The notes under the pieces are model-generated. The model saw only the letters and a program-made list of their open reading frames with translations. It was not told where the DNA came from and did no database searches. Below, piece after piece: positions 34,578 to 43,343 of a stretch of 45,249 nucleotides of DNA. The translations under genes and the position numbers were made by a program. The first letter of the stretch is position 1; the number at the start of each line of letters is the position of its first letter. Location of the stretch: contig JACCWJ010000028.1 in the NCBI GenBank assembly GCA_013697705.1, positions 1 to 45,249 of the forward strand, written 5' to 3'. Origin of the DNA: Gammaproteobacteria bacterium. Lineage in GTDB: Bacteria; Pseudomonadota; Gammaproteobacteria; UBA6002.

Positions 34578-34586
34578 TGTGCACTT

Positions 34587-35099
34587 ATGGCTAATGCAAT
34601 GCTACCAAAACAGATCGATCCGATTCAATTGGCTGATACTAAAAAGTCCTTAAAAGGGGAGCTTCCTCTTTCTGAAATGGATCGGTTGAAGGATTTGATT
34701 TACGGGAACGCTGGGACAGTCTTAATTGATTTTAAGTTTGGCCGCGATATCCTTAAATTTCCTTATGTACGGGGTAGTATTAAAACGGGGTTTGAAGTAA
34801 TTTGCCAACGATGCAATTCGCCAATGTCGCTGACATTGAATATTGCTGTGGAGGTAAGTCCAATTCGCAATGATGAAGAAGCGGAACTCTTACCCAAGAA
34901 TTATGATCCATTATTATTAGCCGGTGATACTGTAGAGCTAATGCCGATGGTAGAAGAAGAAATATTGCTCAGTATCCCCCTTGTGCCAAAGCATTCGCTT
35001 AATGAATGCAATGTTAAATCCTCGACATTCGTTGAATGTAAGGATGAAAAGGATAAAAAAAATCCTTTTGATGAGTTAAAGAAATTATTACGGGAGTAA
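34587..35099 (+). CDS. yceD: YceD / DUF177 family protein
   Basis: The 170-residue protein belongs to DUF177 (YceD), required for normal 23S rRNA accumulation in E. coli and plants. The signature is FEVICQRCNSPMSLTLNIAV with the CxxC pair, PIRNDEEAELLPKNYDPLLL, the acidic MPMVEEEILLSIPLVPKH, a later Cys, and the C-terminal KKNPFDELKKLL. It lies 3 bases before rpmF, the universal partner. The ATG at 34587 has no Shine-Dalgarno sequence and is almost at the predicted transcript end. A second in-frame ATG at 34599 has none either. Confidence 0.92.
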   Translation: MANAMLPKQIDPIQLADTKKSLKGELPLSEMDRLKDLIYGNAGTVLIDFKFGRDILKFPYVRGSIKTGFEVICQRCNSPMSLTLNIAVEVSPIRNDEEAELLPKNYDPLLLAGDTVELMPMVEEEILLSIPLVPKHSLNECNVKSSTFVECKDEKDKKNPFDELKKLLRE

Positions 35100-35102
35100 A
35101 TC

Positions 35103-35294
35103 ATGGCTGTACAAAAAAGTCGAAAATCACGTTCAAAAAGGGGCATGCGTCGCGCGCATGATTCATTAACCACCCCAGCTTTATCGATTGATCAAACCAC
35201 AGGGGCAACCCACCTTAGGCATCATCTAACCGCTGACGGTCATTATAAAGGGCGACAAGTTATTGTTGTTAATGAAGTAGTGGAAGAAGAATAG
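35103..35294 (+). CDS. rpmF: 50S ribosomal protein L32
   Basis: L32 (63 residues) is a small large-subunit protein. The N-terminus [20 protein letters not shown] is diagnostic, with [18 protein letters not shown] later in the chain. The zinc-binding cysteines of some L32 proteins are absent, so this is the zinc-independent form typical of gammaproteobacteria. It lies 3 bases after yceD and 1 base before plsX; co-expression with lipid genes is conserved. Confidence 0.99.
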   Translation: MAVQKSRKSRSKRGMRRAHDSLTTPALSIDQTTGATHLRHHLTADGHYKGRQVIVVNEVVEEE

Positions 35295-35295
35295 G

Positions 35296-36339
35296 TTGAG
35301 TCTTAAGACAATTGCAATTGATGCAATGGGCGGCGACTTTGGTCCAAAAGTCACCGTACCGGCGTCAATTTTGACATTAAAGAAGCATCCTGAATTAAGA
35401 TTAATTCTGGTAGGTGATGAACCTTCTGTCCGTAAAGAATTGCAACTTCTATCTAATGATGAGAAAAGCTGGCTCAGCAGGCTTGAAATTATTCATAGTA
35501 CTGAACAAGTCGCTATGGATGAATTGCCTTCGAGTGCTCTTCGGACAAAAAAAGACTCGTCTATGCGGGTTGCGATTAATCAAATTAAAGAGGGAGCGGC
35601 GCAAGCCTGCGTGAGTGCCGGTAATACGGGTGCTCTTATGGCAATTGCACGTTTTGTTTTGAAGACATTACCCGGGGTGGATCGTCCTGCAATTATCACT
35701 TCACTGCCTACCATTCAGCAAAATAAAGAAGTTAGGGTATTAGATCTCGGAGCCAATGTTGATTCCGGGCCTAATCATCTATTTCAGTTTGCAGTGATGG
35801 GTTCTGTCCTCGTCGCCGCCTTAGATAATATCAAGCATCCTAAAGTAGCATTGTTAAATATTGGTCAGGAAGAAATGAAGGGCAATGATCTGGTTAAAAA
35901 TGCGGCGCAGCTGCTATCTGAAAGCCAGGTAGTTAATTATATTGGATACATTGAAAGCAATGACATTTTTTCAGGCAAGGCAGACGTAGTAGTGTGTGAT
36001 GGCTTTGTAGGTAATATAGCTTTGAAGACGCTTGAAGGCACTGCAAATCTATTCGCCAATTATATGAAAGAGGCTTTTAAACGTAATTGGTTCAACCGGC
36101 TGTCAGCATTATTTGCCCACTCTGCTTTGAACTATGTCAAAACATCAATGGATCCCGGACGAAGAAATGGCGCGAGTTTGATTGGATTACAGGGAATTGT
36201 CATAAAAAGCCACGGCAGTGCAAAAACATATGCTTTTGCCAACGCTATTGAAGAAGCTGTTCACGAAGTAGAAAACAATATCCCCCAATTAATTCGTCAA
36301 GAAGTAGGAACTCGGTTAAAGGAAATAGAATTACGATGA
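35296..36339 (+). CDS. plsX: Phosphate acyltransferase PlsX
   Basis: PlsX makes acyl-phosphate from acyl-ACP, feeding PlsY for lysophosphatidic acid synthesis, and is a peripheral membrane protein. The 347-residue sequence has [20 protein letters not shown] at the start, [57 protein letters not shown] and [16 protein letters not shown]. The start is a TTG at 35296, supported by conservation of the first residues and by GGAAG upstream; it begins 1 base after the rpmF stop. Its last 4 bases overlap the fabH start (ATGA). Confidence 0.97.
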   Translation: MSLKTIAIDAMGGDFGPKVTVPASILTLKKHPELRLILVGDEPSVRKELQLLSNDEKSWLSRLEIIHSTEQVAMDELPSSALRTKKDSSMRVAINQIKEGAAQACVSAGNTGALMAIARFVLKTLPGVDRPAIITSLPTIQQNKEVRVLDLGANVDSGPNHLFQFAVMGSVLVAALDNIKHPKVALLNIGQEEMKGNDLVKNAAQLLSESQVVNYIGYIESNDIFSGKADVVVCDGFVGNIALKTLEGTANLFANYMKEAFKRNWFNRLSALFAHSALNYVKTSMDPGRRNGASLIGLQGIVIKSHGSAKTYAFANAIEEAVHEVENNIPQLIRQEVGTRLKEIELR

Positions 36340-37289
36340 AACGCTCCCGTATCGCTGGCACTGGTGGCTATCTTCCAGAAAAAGTATTGAGTAACAGCAA
36401 TCTTGAGCAGATGGTTGATACATCTGACCAATGGATTTTAGAAAGAACAGGTATTAGTAATAGGCATATCATGGCTGACCATGAAACTACTTCAAGTATG
36501 GCAGAGAATGCTGCTAGAAAGGCGTTTGAAGTTGCAGGGTTGAATCCAGAAGATGTCGAACTCATCCTGGTAGCGACCGCAACACCTGACCGGACTTTTC
36601 CTAGTACGGCTTGTATATTGCAAAATAGGCTAGGGGCGTTTGGTTGTCCTGCTTTAGATGTTGGCGCCGCATGCGCTGGATTTATTTATGGTTTAAGTAT
36701 TGCAGATCAATATATCAAAAATGGCGTAGTAAAGAACGCTCTAGTGATTGGTGCTGAATCATTATCACGAATAGTTGACTGGACCGATCGGTCGACGTGC
36801 GTATTATTTGGCGATGGGGCGGGTGCTGTAGTTTTAGAAGCGACCGATGAGCCCGGCATTTTATCGACACACATACATGCCAATGGGTATTATAATGATC
36901 TCTTATATGCCGGAAACCGTATTGGAGAGCTCAAAGAGCCTGCTTATATAAAGATGCAAGGTAATGAGGTGTTCAAAATAGCGGTCAAAACGCTGGGTGA
37001 TATTGTAGATGAAACCCTAGCGTATAATAATATCGACCAATCTGAAATTGATTGGCTGATACCTCATCAGGCTAACCTCCGAATTATCACTGCGACAGCC
37101 AAAAAACTCAATTTGCCGATGGAAAGGGTTATTTTAACCGTTCAAGATCATGGCAATACCTCTGCTGCATCGATTCCTCTAGCGCTTGATAAAGGCGTGC
37201 GTGATAAACGCATCAAACGTGGTGAAATGATTCTGCTGGAAGCATTTGGTGCGGGACTGACTTGGGGGTCAGCTTTAATTAAGTATTAG
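36336..37289 (+). CDS. fabH: 3-oxoacyl-ACP synthase III
   Basis: FabH starts fatty-acid synthesis by condensing acetyl-CoA with malonyl-ACP. The 317-residue protein (E. coli also 317) has the catalytic triad: Cys113 in [12 protein letters not shown], His in [11 protein letters not shown] and Asn in [20 protein letters not shown] and the C-terminal [18 protein letters not shown] are typical. It overlaps plsX by 4 bases. In most relatives fabD follows directly; here there are only 56 bases and then fabG. Confidence 0.98.
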   Translation: MKRSRIAGTGGYLPEKVLSNSNLEQMVDTSDQWILERTGISNRHIMADHETTSSMAENAARKAFEVAGLNPEDVELILVATATPDRTFPSTACILQNRLGAFGCPALDVGAACAGFIYGLSIADQYIKNGVVKNALVIGAESLSRIVDWTDRSTCVLFGDGAGAVVLEATDEPGILSTHIHANGYYNDLLYAGNRIGELKEPAYIKMQGNEVFKIAVKTLGDIVDETLAYNNIDQSEIDWLIPHQANLRIITATAKKLNLPMERVILTVQDHGNTSAASIPLALDKGVRDKRIKRGEMILLEAFGAGLTWGSALIKY

Positions 37290-37345
37290 TATTATCCCTC
37301 CACCATATTCCAATTATCCTTGCTTACTGATATAGGAGATTAATA

Positions 37346-38089
37346 ATGATATTAGATGGAAAAGTAGTGCTTGTTACGGGTGCCAATCGAGGTATAGGAA
37401 GCGCTATAGCGACCAAACTGGGTGAAGAGGGGGCGACCGTAATTGGTACCGCTACTTCTCAAGCGGGGGTTGATGCTATTAATGTCAGGTTTCAGCAGTT
37501 AGGCCTCAAGGGCGAGGGTAAAATTTTAGATATCAATCAACTAGCCGAGGTTGAGGAAGTTTTAGCTAGTATTGCTACAAAATATGGTCCTCCCGCTATA
37601 TTGGTTAATAATGCAGCAATTACGCGCGATAATTTATTTCTGCGAATGAAACAGGAGGAATGGAATGATGTGCTTAATACTAATTTAACCTCTGTATTTC
37701 ATTTAACTAAGCTGCTTTTAAAAAATATGCTTAAAGCCAGATGGGGTCGCATAATAAACATCGGCTCTGTAGTTGGAACGACGGGGAATGCAGGTCAAAC
37801 TAATTATGCGGCGGCGAAGGCAGCGTTGATAGGATTTTCTAAGTCGCTGGCACAAGAGATAGCTTCGCGTAATATCACTGTCAATGTAATCGCCCCCGGT
37901 TTTATCGACACGGATATGACGCGTGGGCTGCCAGACGAGCATAAACAACACTTATTAAGTACCATCCCTATGCATCGTCTAGGGAAACCAGAAGAGATTG
38001 CTGCTGTAGCTTCTTTCCTAGCTTCCGATCAAGCTGCCTACATTACTGGGCAAACCCTTCACGTGAATGGTGGTATGTACATGGCTTAA
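37346..38089 (+). CDS. fabG: 3-oxoacyl-ACP reductase
   Basis: FabG reduces 3-oxoacyl-ACP with NADPH in the elongation cycle. The 247-residue short-chain dehydrogenase shows the cofactor loop VTGANRGIGSAIA (10-22), NNAAITRDNLFLRM, the catalytic Ser141, Tyr154 and Lys158 (INIGSVVGTTGN, TNYAAAKAALIGF) and the C-terminal ITGQTLHVNGGMYMA. ATAGGAGATTAATA supplies a strong ribosome binding site. The 165 bases before acpP hold an 8-bp stem CAAAAACA/TGTTTTTG (38097-38118) without T-run. Also there is an isolated TTGACA (38156-38161) with no good -10, so a separate acpP promoter is possible but unproven. Confidence 0.97.
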   Translation: MILDGKVVLVTGANRGIGSAIATKLGEEGATVIGTATSQAGVDAINVRFQQLGLKGEGKILDINQLAEVEEVLASIATKYGPPAILVNNAAITRDNLFLRMKQEEWNDVLNTNLTSVFHLTKLLLKNMLKARWGRIINIGSVVGTTGNAGQTNYAAAKAALIGFSKSLAQEIASRNITVNVIAPGFIDTDMTRGLPDEHKQHLLSTIPMHRLGKPEEIAAVASFLASDQAAYITGQTLHVNGGMYMA

Positions 38090-38254
38090 GTTTATTCAAA
38101 AACAGGTATTTGTTTTTGGAGTGAAATTAAGATATTTTATTGCAAGTTTAATTTTTTGACATAAACTTGATGGTCATTGAGCGTAGCCTTGTAAGCATTG
38201 ATTCGCAGCGCTTCCTCAAAGACTACATTAATCTTTTATTTAGAGGGACTGAAA

Positions 38255-38506
38255 ATGGTAGACAAAGAGAAAATTGCTACACGCGTTAAAAAAATTGTCG
38301 TTGAGCAATTAAGTTTAGATAAAGACCCAGCGAATGATGCTTCATTTGTAGATGATTTAGGGGCTGATTCTTTAGACACAGTCGAATTAGTTATGGCATT
38401 AGAAGAAGAGTTTGGCATGGAAATTCCTGATGAGGATGCTGAAAAAATAACCACCATACAACAAGCGATCGAGTATATTGAATCTAACCTTAGAGAAGCC
38501 GTTTAA
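38255..38506 (+). CDS. acpP: Acyl carrier protein
   Basis: ACP (83 residues) carries growing acyl chains on a 4'-phosphopantetheine arm. The prosthetic-group site is Ser39 in [20 protein letters not shown]; acidic helices and [17 protein letters not shown] are typical. The ATG at 38255 after AGAGGGACT is the start; an upstream in-frame extension to 38198 is not part of the family. It precedes fabF by 32 bases, the universal order. Confidence 0.98.
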   Translation: MVDKEKIATRVKKIVVEQLSLDKDPANDASFVDDLGADSLDTVELVMALEEEFGMEIPDEDAEKITTIQQAIEYIESNLREAV

Positions 38507-38538
38507 TTAGTATAGAGTGACACCTAAGGGGACATAAA

Positions 38539-39780
38539 TTGGCGAAGAGACGTGTAGTTGTTACGGGTATGGGAATGATTACCCCCTTAGGACTAACTGT
38601 TAAAGAAACATGGGAAGGCATTACCGCAGGTAAAAGCGGTATTCGTCTGATCAAACATTTTGATGCTTCAGAATCCCCCGTTAAATTTTGTGGTAATGTC
38701 GAAAATTTCGATGCCACGCAGTTTATGAATCCTAAAGATGTGCGTCGTTTAGATACCTTTATCCACTATGGCGTAGCTGCAGCAAAACAGGCAATTGAAG
38801 ATTCCCATTTAGATTTCGATACCGAAGATTTAGATCGTATCGGTATTGCTATTGGGTCGGGTATTGGCGGATTACCTATCATTGAAAGAAACTGCCAGAT
38901 ATTAGAAGATTCTGGTCCCCGCAAAATTTCGCCCTTCTTTATTCCCGGCACTATCATTAATATGGTCGCGGGATATGTTTCCATTATGTACGGGCTTAAA
39001 GGGCCTAATATTGCCATCGTTACTGCTTGTACCACGGGCACTCATAATATTGGTCATGCAGCAAGAATGATTACTTATGGTGATGCTGATGTAATGGTAA
39101 CTGGGGGGACGGAAATGGCCACCTCATTGTTGAGCATTAGCGGATTTGCTTCTTCACGGGCATTATCTACGCGTAATGACGATCCTGAGAGAGCAAGTCG
39201 TCCTTGGGATAAAGACAGAGATGGTTTTGTGTTAGGCGAGGGAGCAGGCGTACTCATTCTTGAAGAATACGAACATGCTAAAAAGCGCGGTGCCACCATT
39301 TATGCAGAGTTGATTGGTTTTGGCATGAGTGCTGATGCCTACCATATGACTGCACCCGAAGAAGATGGTAAAGGTTTTGTTAGCTCAATGATCAACACTT
39401 TACATGATGCCAAAATTGCGCCGGAACAAGTGGATTATATTAATGCTCACGGCACTTCAACGCCTGTGGGAGATGTTATCGAAGCCTTAGCAATTAAAAA
39501 AGCATTCGGTGCCCACGCCTATAATCTTGGCGTAAGTTCAACTAAGTCTATGACAGGTCATTTATTGGGAGCAGCAGGCGCAGTTGAGGCGATTATCTCT
39601 ATCTTAGCGATGCGTGATCAAGTGGCTCCCCCTACCATTAACTTGGATAATCCTGATGAAGGATGCGATTTGAATTTTATACCTAAAACGGCTCAAGAAA
39701 TGAAAATCAACATAGTACTATCCAATTCTTTTGGCTTTGGGGGTACAAATGGCAGTCTATTATTTAAACGGGTAGAGTAA
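38539..39780 (+). CDS. fabF: 3-oxoacyl-ACP synthase II
   Basis: FabF elongates acyl-ACP, including the temperature-sensitive step to cis-vaccenate. The 413-residue sequence has the Cys-His-His triad: Cys164 in [15 protein letters not shown], His in [11 protein letters not shown] and His in [18 protein letters not shown], plus [11 protein letters not shown] at the end. The start is a TTG at 38539 behind AAGGGG; the first residues [18 protein letters not shown] are conserved. mltG follows after 13 bases without pabC, which lies between them in E. coli. Confidence 0.98.
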   Translation: MAKRRVVVTGMGMITPLGLTVKETWEGITAGKSGIRLIKHFDASESPVKFCGNVENFDATQFMNPKDVRRLDTFIHYGVAAAKQAIEDSHLDFDTEDLDRIGIAIGSGIGGLPIIERNCQILEDSGPRKISPFFIPGTIINMVAGYVSIMYGLKGPNIAIVTACTTGTHNIGHAARMITYGDADVMVTGGTEMATSLLSISGFASSRALSTRNDDPERASRPWDKDRDGFVLGEGAGVLILEEYEHAKKRGATIYAELIGFGMSADAYHMTAPEEDGKGFVSSMINTLHDAKIAPEQVDYINAHGTSTPVGDVIEALAIKKAFGAHAYNLGVSSTKSMTGHLLGAAGAVEAIISILAMRDQVAPPTINLDNPDEGCDLNFIPKTAQEMKINIVLSNSFGFGGTNGSLLFKRVE

Positions 39781-39793
39781 ACGAATATAGAAA

Positions 39794-40933
39794 ATGTTTT
39801 TATTACGAAGGCTTTTTTATCTCCTCCTTCTAATAGGCTGTTTGATTTTAATCAGTTTTGCCTTCCTCTGGAAAAATTTCGTTTACACTCCGCTCTCCTT
39901 ATCTAAAAGTGAAATTATCTACGTCGCCCCCGGTAGCTCTATTTTTTCCGTAGCCAATATGTTGGATTCTAAAGGAATATTGCAACGCCCAAAGATGCTT
40001 ATTTTTTTCGCCCATTTACTCCACCAAGAAAAGAAGCTTAAGGCAGGAGAATATAAAGTTGATCCAGGTACTACCCCTAAAGAACTTTTGTCAAAAATAG
40101 TTCAAGGAAAAGTGCTGCTACGTCATTTCACCATAGTAGAGGGTTGGACATTAAAGCAAGTGTATGCAGCTATTAACGGTAATCAATATCTTTCTCATAC
40201 GATTAATCAGTTAATGCCTATCGAAATCTCTAAGAAAATAGGGTTTAACGGTGAAAATTTTGAGGGCTATCTCTATCCAGACACGTATCTCTTCGCGCGC
40301 GGTGTGGCAGATGTGATCATAATAAAAAAAGCCTTTTTAAGTATGCAAAAAAACTTAACCAAACTTTGGCCAACCAGAGCTCAAGGCTTACCCTATAATG
40401 ATCCCTATTCTGCCTTGATTGTGGCCTCGTTAATTGAAAAAGAAACTGCCCAGCCGAGCGAAAGAAGCAAGGTTGCAGGTGTGATTGTGCGACGTTTGCA
40501 GAAAAAAATGTTATTACAAATTGATGCTGCAGTGATCTATGGTTTGGGCAGTGATTATACCGGTAAAATCACTTGGGAAGATTTGAAAAAAGACACGCCT
40601 TTTAATACCTATCTACATCCAGGATTACCCCCAACACCGATTGCTATGCCGAGTCTACCCTCTATCATTGCCGCCTTACATCCGGAAGCCGGTACTGCGT
40701 TGTTTTATGTGGGGCGTGGAGATGGTACACATGAATTCACGGTCAGTCTTGATCAACACCACGCTGCTATTCGAAAATACCATGTTGGTCACCTTGCGCC
40801 TGATGATAATGATTCGAAGCTTCCGCTCAGGAAAGATTACATTCCCTGGTTTGGTGAGCTGAATGGCTATCAGCTGAATCTATTGTTAGGGCTACCAAGC
40901 GAAACTGGGAAAGTAAATGACAGCGAAAACTAA
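39794..40933 (+). CDS. mltG: Endolytic murein transglycosylase MltG (YceG)
   Basis: MltG cleaves nascent glycan strands at the inner membrane and is proposed to set glycan length. One N-terminal membrane segment (FYLLLLIGCLILISFAFLW, about 7-25) anchors it, a LysM-like part follows (IYVAPGSSIFSVANML), then the YceG catalytic domain with Glu in LIEKETAQPSERSKVAGVIV, QIDAAVIYGLG and TPFNTYLHPGLPPTPIAMPS. Its 379 residues are somewhat longer than E. coli YceG (340), with a hydrophilic C-terminal extension after HEFTVSLDQHHAA. It overlaps tmk by 17 bases, implying coupled translation. Confidence 0.96.
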   Translation: MFLLRRLFYLLLLIGCLILISFAFLWKNFVYTPLSLSKSEIIYVAPGSSIFSVANMLDSKGILQRPKMLIFFAHLLHQEKKLKAGEYKVDPGTTPKELLSKIVQGKVLLRHFTIVEGWTLKQVYAAINGNQYLSHTINQLMPIEISKKIGFNGENFEGYLYPDTYLFARGVADVIIIKKAFLSMQKNLTKLWPTRAQGLPYNDPYSALIVASLIEKETAQPSERSKVAGVIVRRLQKKMLLQIDAAVIYGLGSDYTGKITWEDLKKDTPFNTYLHPGLPPTPIAMPSLPSIIAALHPEAGTALFYVGRGDGTHEFTVSLDQHHAAIRKYHVGHLAPDDNDSKLPLRKDYIPWFGELNGYQLNLLLGLPSETGKVNDSEN

Positions 40934-41552
40934 AAGCATCTTTATCACCCTTGAAGGAATTGAGGGAGTCGGCAAAAGTACTGCATTGCAGTTTTTGGAG
41001 AAATTTTTCCAAGAACAGAATCTAGACTATGTCTTGACTCGAGAGCCTGGTGGTACTGAAATTGCGGAATCCATTCGCCAGCTAATTCTTGAACACCATA
41101 CAGAATCTATGGCTTCTGATACGGAGTTATTGCTCATGTTTGCTAGTCGGGCGCAACATATTGCCAAAGTCATCAAACCCGCCTTAGCTGCTTCAAAAAT
41201 TGTTCTAAGCGATCGTTTCACGGATGCCACTTATGCTTACCAAGGCGGGGGGAGAGGAATCAGTTTCGATCGCATCGCCACGTTAGAGAGCTGGGTCCAA
41301 GGTCATCTTCAACCTGATCTCACTATTTTGTTGGATGCACCTATTGAAGTGGGTTTAAATAGAATTCTTTCTCGCGGCGCCAAAGATCGCATTGAGCAAG
41401 AAAAAATCGAATTCTTTCATCGCGTGCGTGAGGCGTATCTTCAGCGTGCGGAACAGTTCGGCGCGCGATTCAAAATCATTGATGCCACGCAAACCATCGC
41501 TAAAGTGCAAGCCGAATTGCGCACAACTATTTCTCATTATATTTCTGTGTAA
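40917..41552 (+). CDS. tmk: Thymidylate kinase
   Basis: Tmk phosphorylates dTMP to dTDP with ATP, needed for DNA synthesis. The 211-residue enzyme has the P-loop LEGIEGVGKSTALQF (about 13-27), LTREPGGTEIAESIR with the DR(E)P-type dTMP loop, LSDRFTDATYAYQGGGRGI and the LID region SRGAKDRIEQEKIEFFHRVR. The start lies inside mltG. holB follows after 41 bases, as in E. coli. Confidence 0.98.
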   Translation: MTAKTKSIFITLEGIEGVGKSTALQFLEKFFQEQNLDYVLTREPGGTEIAESIRQLILEHHTESMASDTELLLMFASRAQHIAKVIKPALAASKIVLSDRFTDATYAYQGGGRGISFDRIATLESWVQGHLQPDLTILLDAPIEVGLNRILSRGAKDRIEQEKIEFFHRVREAYLQRAEQFGARFKIIDATQTIAKVQAELRTTISHYISV

Positions 41553-41593
41553 TTGTTACACTAAGATAAAGCGCCCCTTTTTGGAGACATTAT

Positions 41594-42571
41594 TTGAATA
41601 CTTTTCCGTGGTTAATGCAATCTTGGCAGCACAGCATTGCCTATAAAAAGAATGGTCGATTACCGCCCGGTATGTTATTCACGGGTCCTGAAGGCATTGG
41701 CAAATTAGCTTTTGCTAAAGAATATGCTCAATTTATTTTATGTACGAGTAACGATGAAAATGTTTGCAAGCAGTGTCGTGCTTGCATTCTCTTTGGAGCG
41801 GGAAATCATCCGGATTATTTTTTGATTGAAGGCGAAGAGAAAAATGCTGCAATCAAGATTGATCAAATTAGAAACCTTATTGAATCCCTGGCCCAAACTC
41901 CTCTTTTAAGTGACTTCCAAGTGGGTATTATTTCGTTAGCCGAAAATATGAATAAGGCAGCAGCAAATGCCTTATTAAAAACATTAGAAGAACCAAGAGG
42001 AAATGTGGTTCTACTTTTATTGAGTAATAAACCAAGTGCCATCCCTGCAACAATACGAAGTCGCTGTCAAAATATAAAATTGCCTCTGCCCAGTAAAGCA
42101 GAGGCGGAGCAGTGGTTGGCTAGCCAGGTAGAATCGAAGATCTTAATTCAACGCTGTTTGTCACTGGCCGATAATTTACCGTTGAAGGCTTTAGCATATG
42201 CAAACACAGGGCAAGATCAAGTGGGTGAAACTTTAATAACCTATCTTAAGCAAATTCAGAGCGGAGAGGTTGACCCTATTAAAATTGCTGCTGAGTGTAC
42301 GGCACTTACTGAGAATGCATTACAATTTCTTATTACCTTTATCGCTGATATGATTCGCATTAAGTTTTCGGCTAAAGCTTTCTTAAATCATCATGATAAA
42401 ATATCGTCTCTGACAGAACTTGGTAATAAAATATCTATAAAAAGATTGTTTCATTTTTTAGAAAAAATTTTAGAGGCAAACAAATTGTTGTCAAACCGAA
42501 ACAATGTGAATTTGCAATTATTAATGGAAAAAATATTTATAAATTGGCGGTATATCAATGAAATTAGTTGA
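41594..42571 (+). CDS. holB: DNA polymerase III subunit delta'
   Basis: Delta' is a stator of the clamp loader. The 325-residue AAA+ protein shows a modified P-loop GPEGIGKLAFAKEYA, a zinc-binding group CKQCRACILFGAGNHPDYFL, MNKAAANALLKTLEEPRGNV (the SRC-like and arginine-finger neighbourhood) and IPATIRSRCQ. The start is a TTG at 41594 with GGAG 13 bases upstream; no ATG precedes MNTFPWLMQSWQ. Its last 14 bases overlap tatD. In Pseudomonas pilZ lies between holB and tatD; it is absent here. Confidence 0.94.
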   Translation: MNTFPWLMQSWQHSIAYKKNGRLPPGMLFTGPEGIGKLAFAKEYAQFILCTSNDENVCKQCRACILFGAGNHPDYFLIEGEEKNAAIKIDQIRNLIESLAQTPLLSDFQVGIISLAENMNKAAANALLKTLEEPRGNVVLLLLSNKPSAIPATIRSRCQNIKLPLPSKAEAEQWLASQVESKILIQRCLSLADNLPLKALAYANTGQDQVGETLITYLKQIQSGEVDPIKIAAECTALTENALQFLITFIADMIRIKFSAKAFLNHHDKISSLTELGNKISIKRLFHFLEKILEANKLLSNRNNVNLQLLMEKIFINWRYINEIS

Positions 42572-43343
42572 CTCTCATTGCCATCTTGATTGTTTAGATT
42601 TGTCTAACGATGATGATAACTTAGCACCTGTTTTAGAACGGGCGAACTCATTAGGGGTTGAACATTTTCTTTGTGTTTGTATCACTCAAAATGATTTTGA
42701 AAAAATGCGCGATAAAGTAAAAAATTTTCCTAATGTTTATTTAAGTATTGGTACCCATCCAAATGAAGTGGTCACCCACGAACCCACTGTTGAGGAAATG
42801 ATAGGTTTAGCACAATTACCTGGAGTTATTGCTATAGGGGAAACCGGCCTTGATTATTTTAGAACAGCAGAAAATACTGAATGGCAGCTGACCCGCTTTA
42901 GAAATCATATTCAAGTTGCTAAAGAAACTAAAAAACCCCTCATTGTGCATTCACGTGCAGCGAGAGAAGATACCCTGCGCATAATTAGAGAAGAGCAGGC
43001 CAGTGACATAGGCGGCGTATTACATTGTTTTACTGAGAATTGGGAAATGGCCAAGCAGGCGATTGATCTCAATTTTTATATTTCTTTTTCGGGCATAATC
43101 ACTTTTCAAAATGCAAAAGAATTATGTGATGTTGTAAAGCAAGTGCCGCTTGACCGACTATTAATCGAAACTGATTCCCCTTATCTAGCGCCAGTTCCAT
43201 TTCGAGGCAAATCAAATGAACCTGGCTATGTGCGTTATGTGGCTGAAAAAATTGCTGAAATTAAGAATGAATCCCTGGAGACAATTGCAGCAATTACCAG
43301 CGCAAACTTTTTTAAATTATTTGCAGAGGCTCATCAACAATGA
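42558..43343 (+). CDS. tatD: TatD-family metal-dependent deoxyribonuclease
   Basis: The 261-residue TIM-barrel protein belongs to the TatD (YcfH-like) DNase family. Metal ligands are visible: HxH in MKLVDSHCHLDCLD, Glu in AIGETGLDYF, His in LIVHSRAARED, His in VLHCFTENW and Asp in LIETDSPYLAPVPFRGKSNE. Relatives act as 3'-5' exonucleases in DNA repair; the physiological role of the YcfH branch is less clear. It ends in an ATGA overlap with the next gene. Confidence 0.95.
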   Translation: MKLVDSHCHLDCLDLSNDDDNLAPVLERANSLGVEHFLCVCITQNDFEKMRDKVKNFPNVYLSIGTHPNEVVTHEPTVEEMIGLAQLPGVIAIGETGLDYFRTAENTEWQLTRFRNHIQVAKETKKPLIVHSRAAREDTLRIIREEQASDIGGVLHCFTENWEMAKQAIDLNFYISFSGIITFQNAKELCDVVKQVPLDRLLIETDSPYLAPVPFRGKSNEPGYVRYVAEKIAEIKNESLETIAAITSANFFKLFAEAHQQ

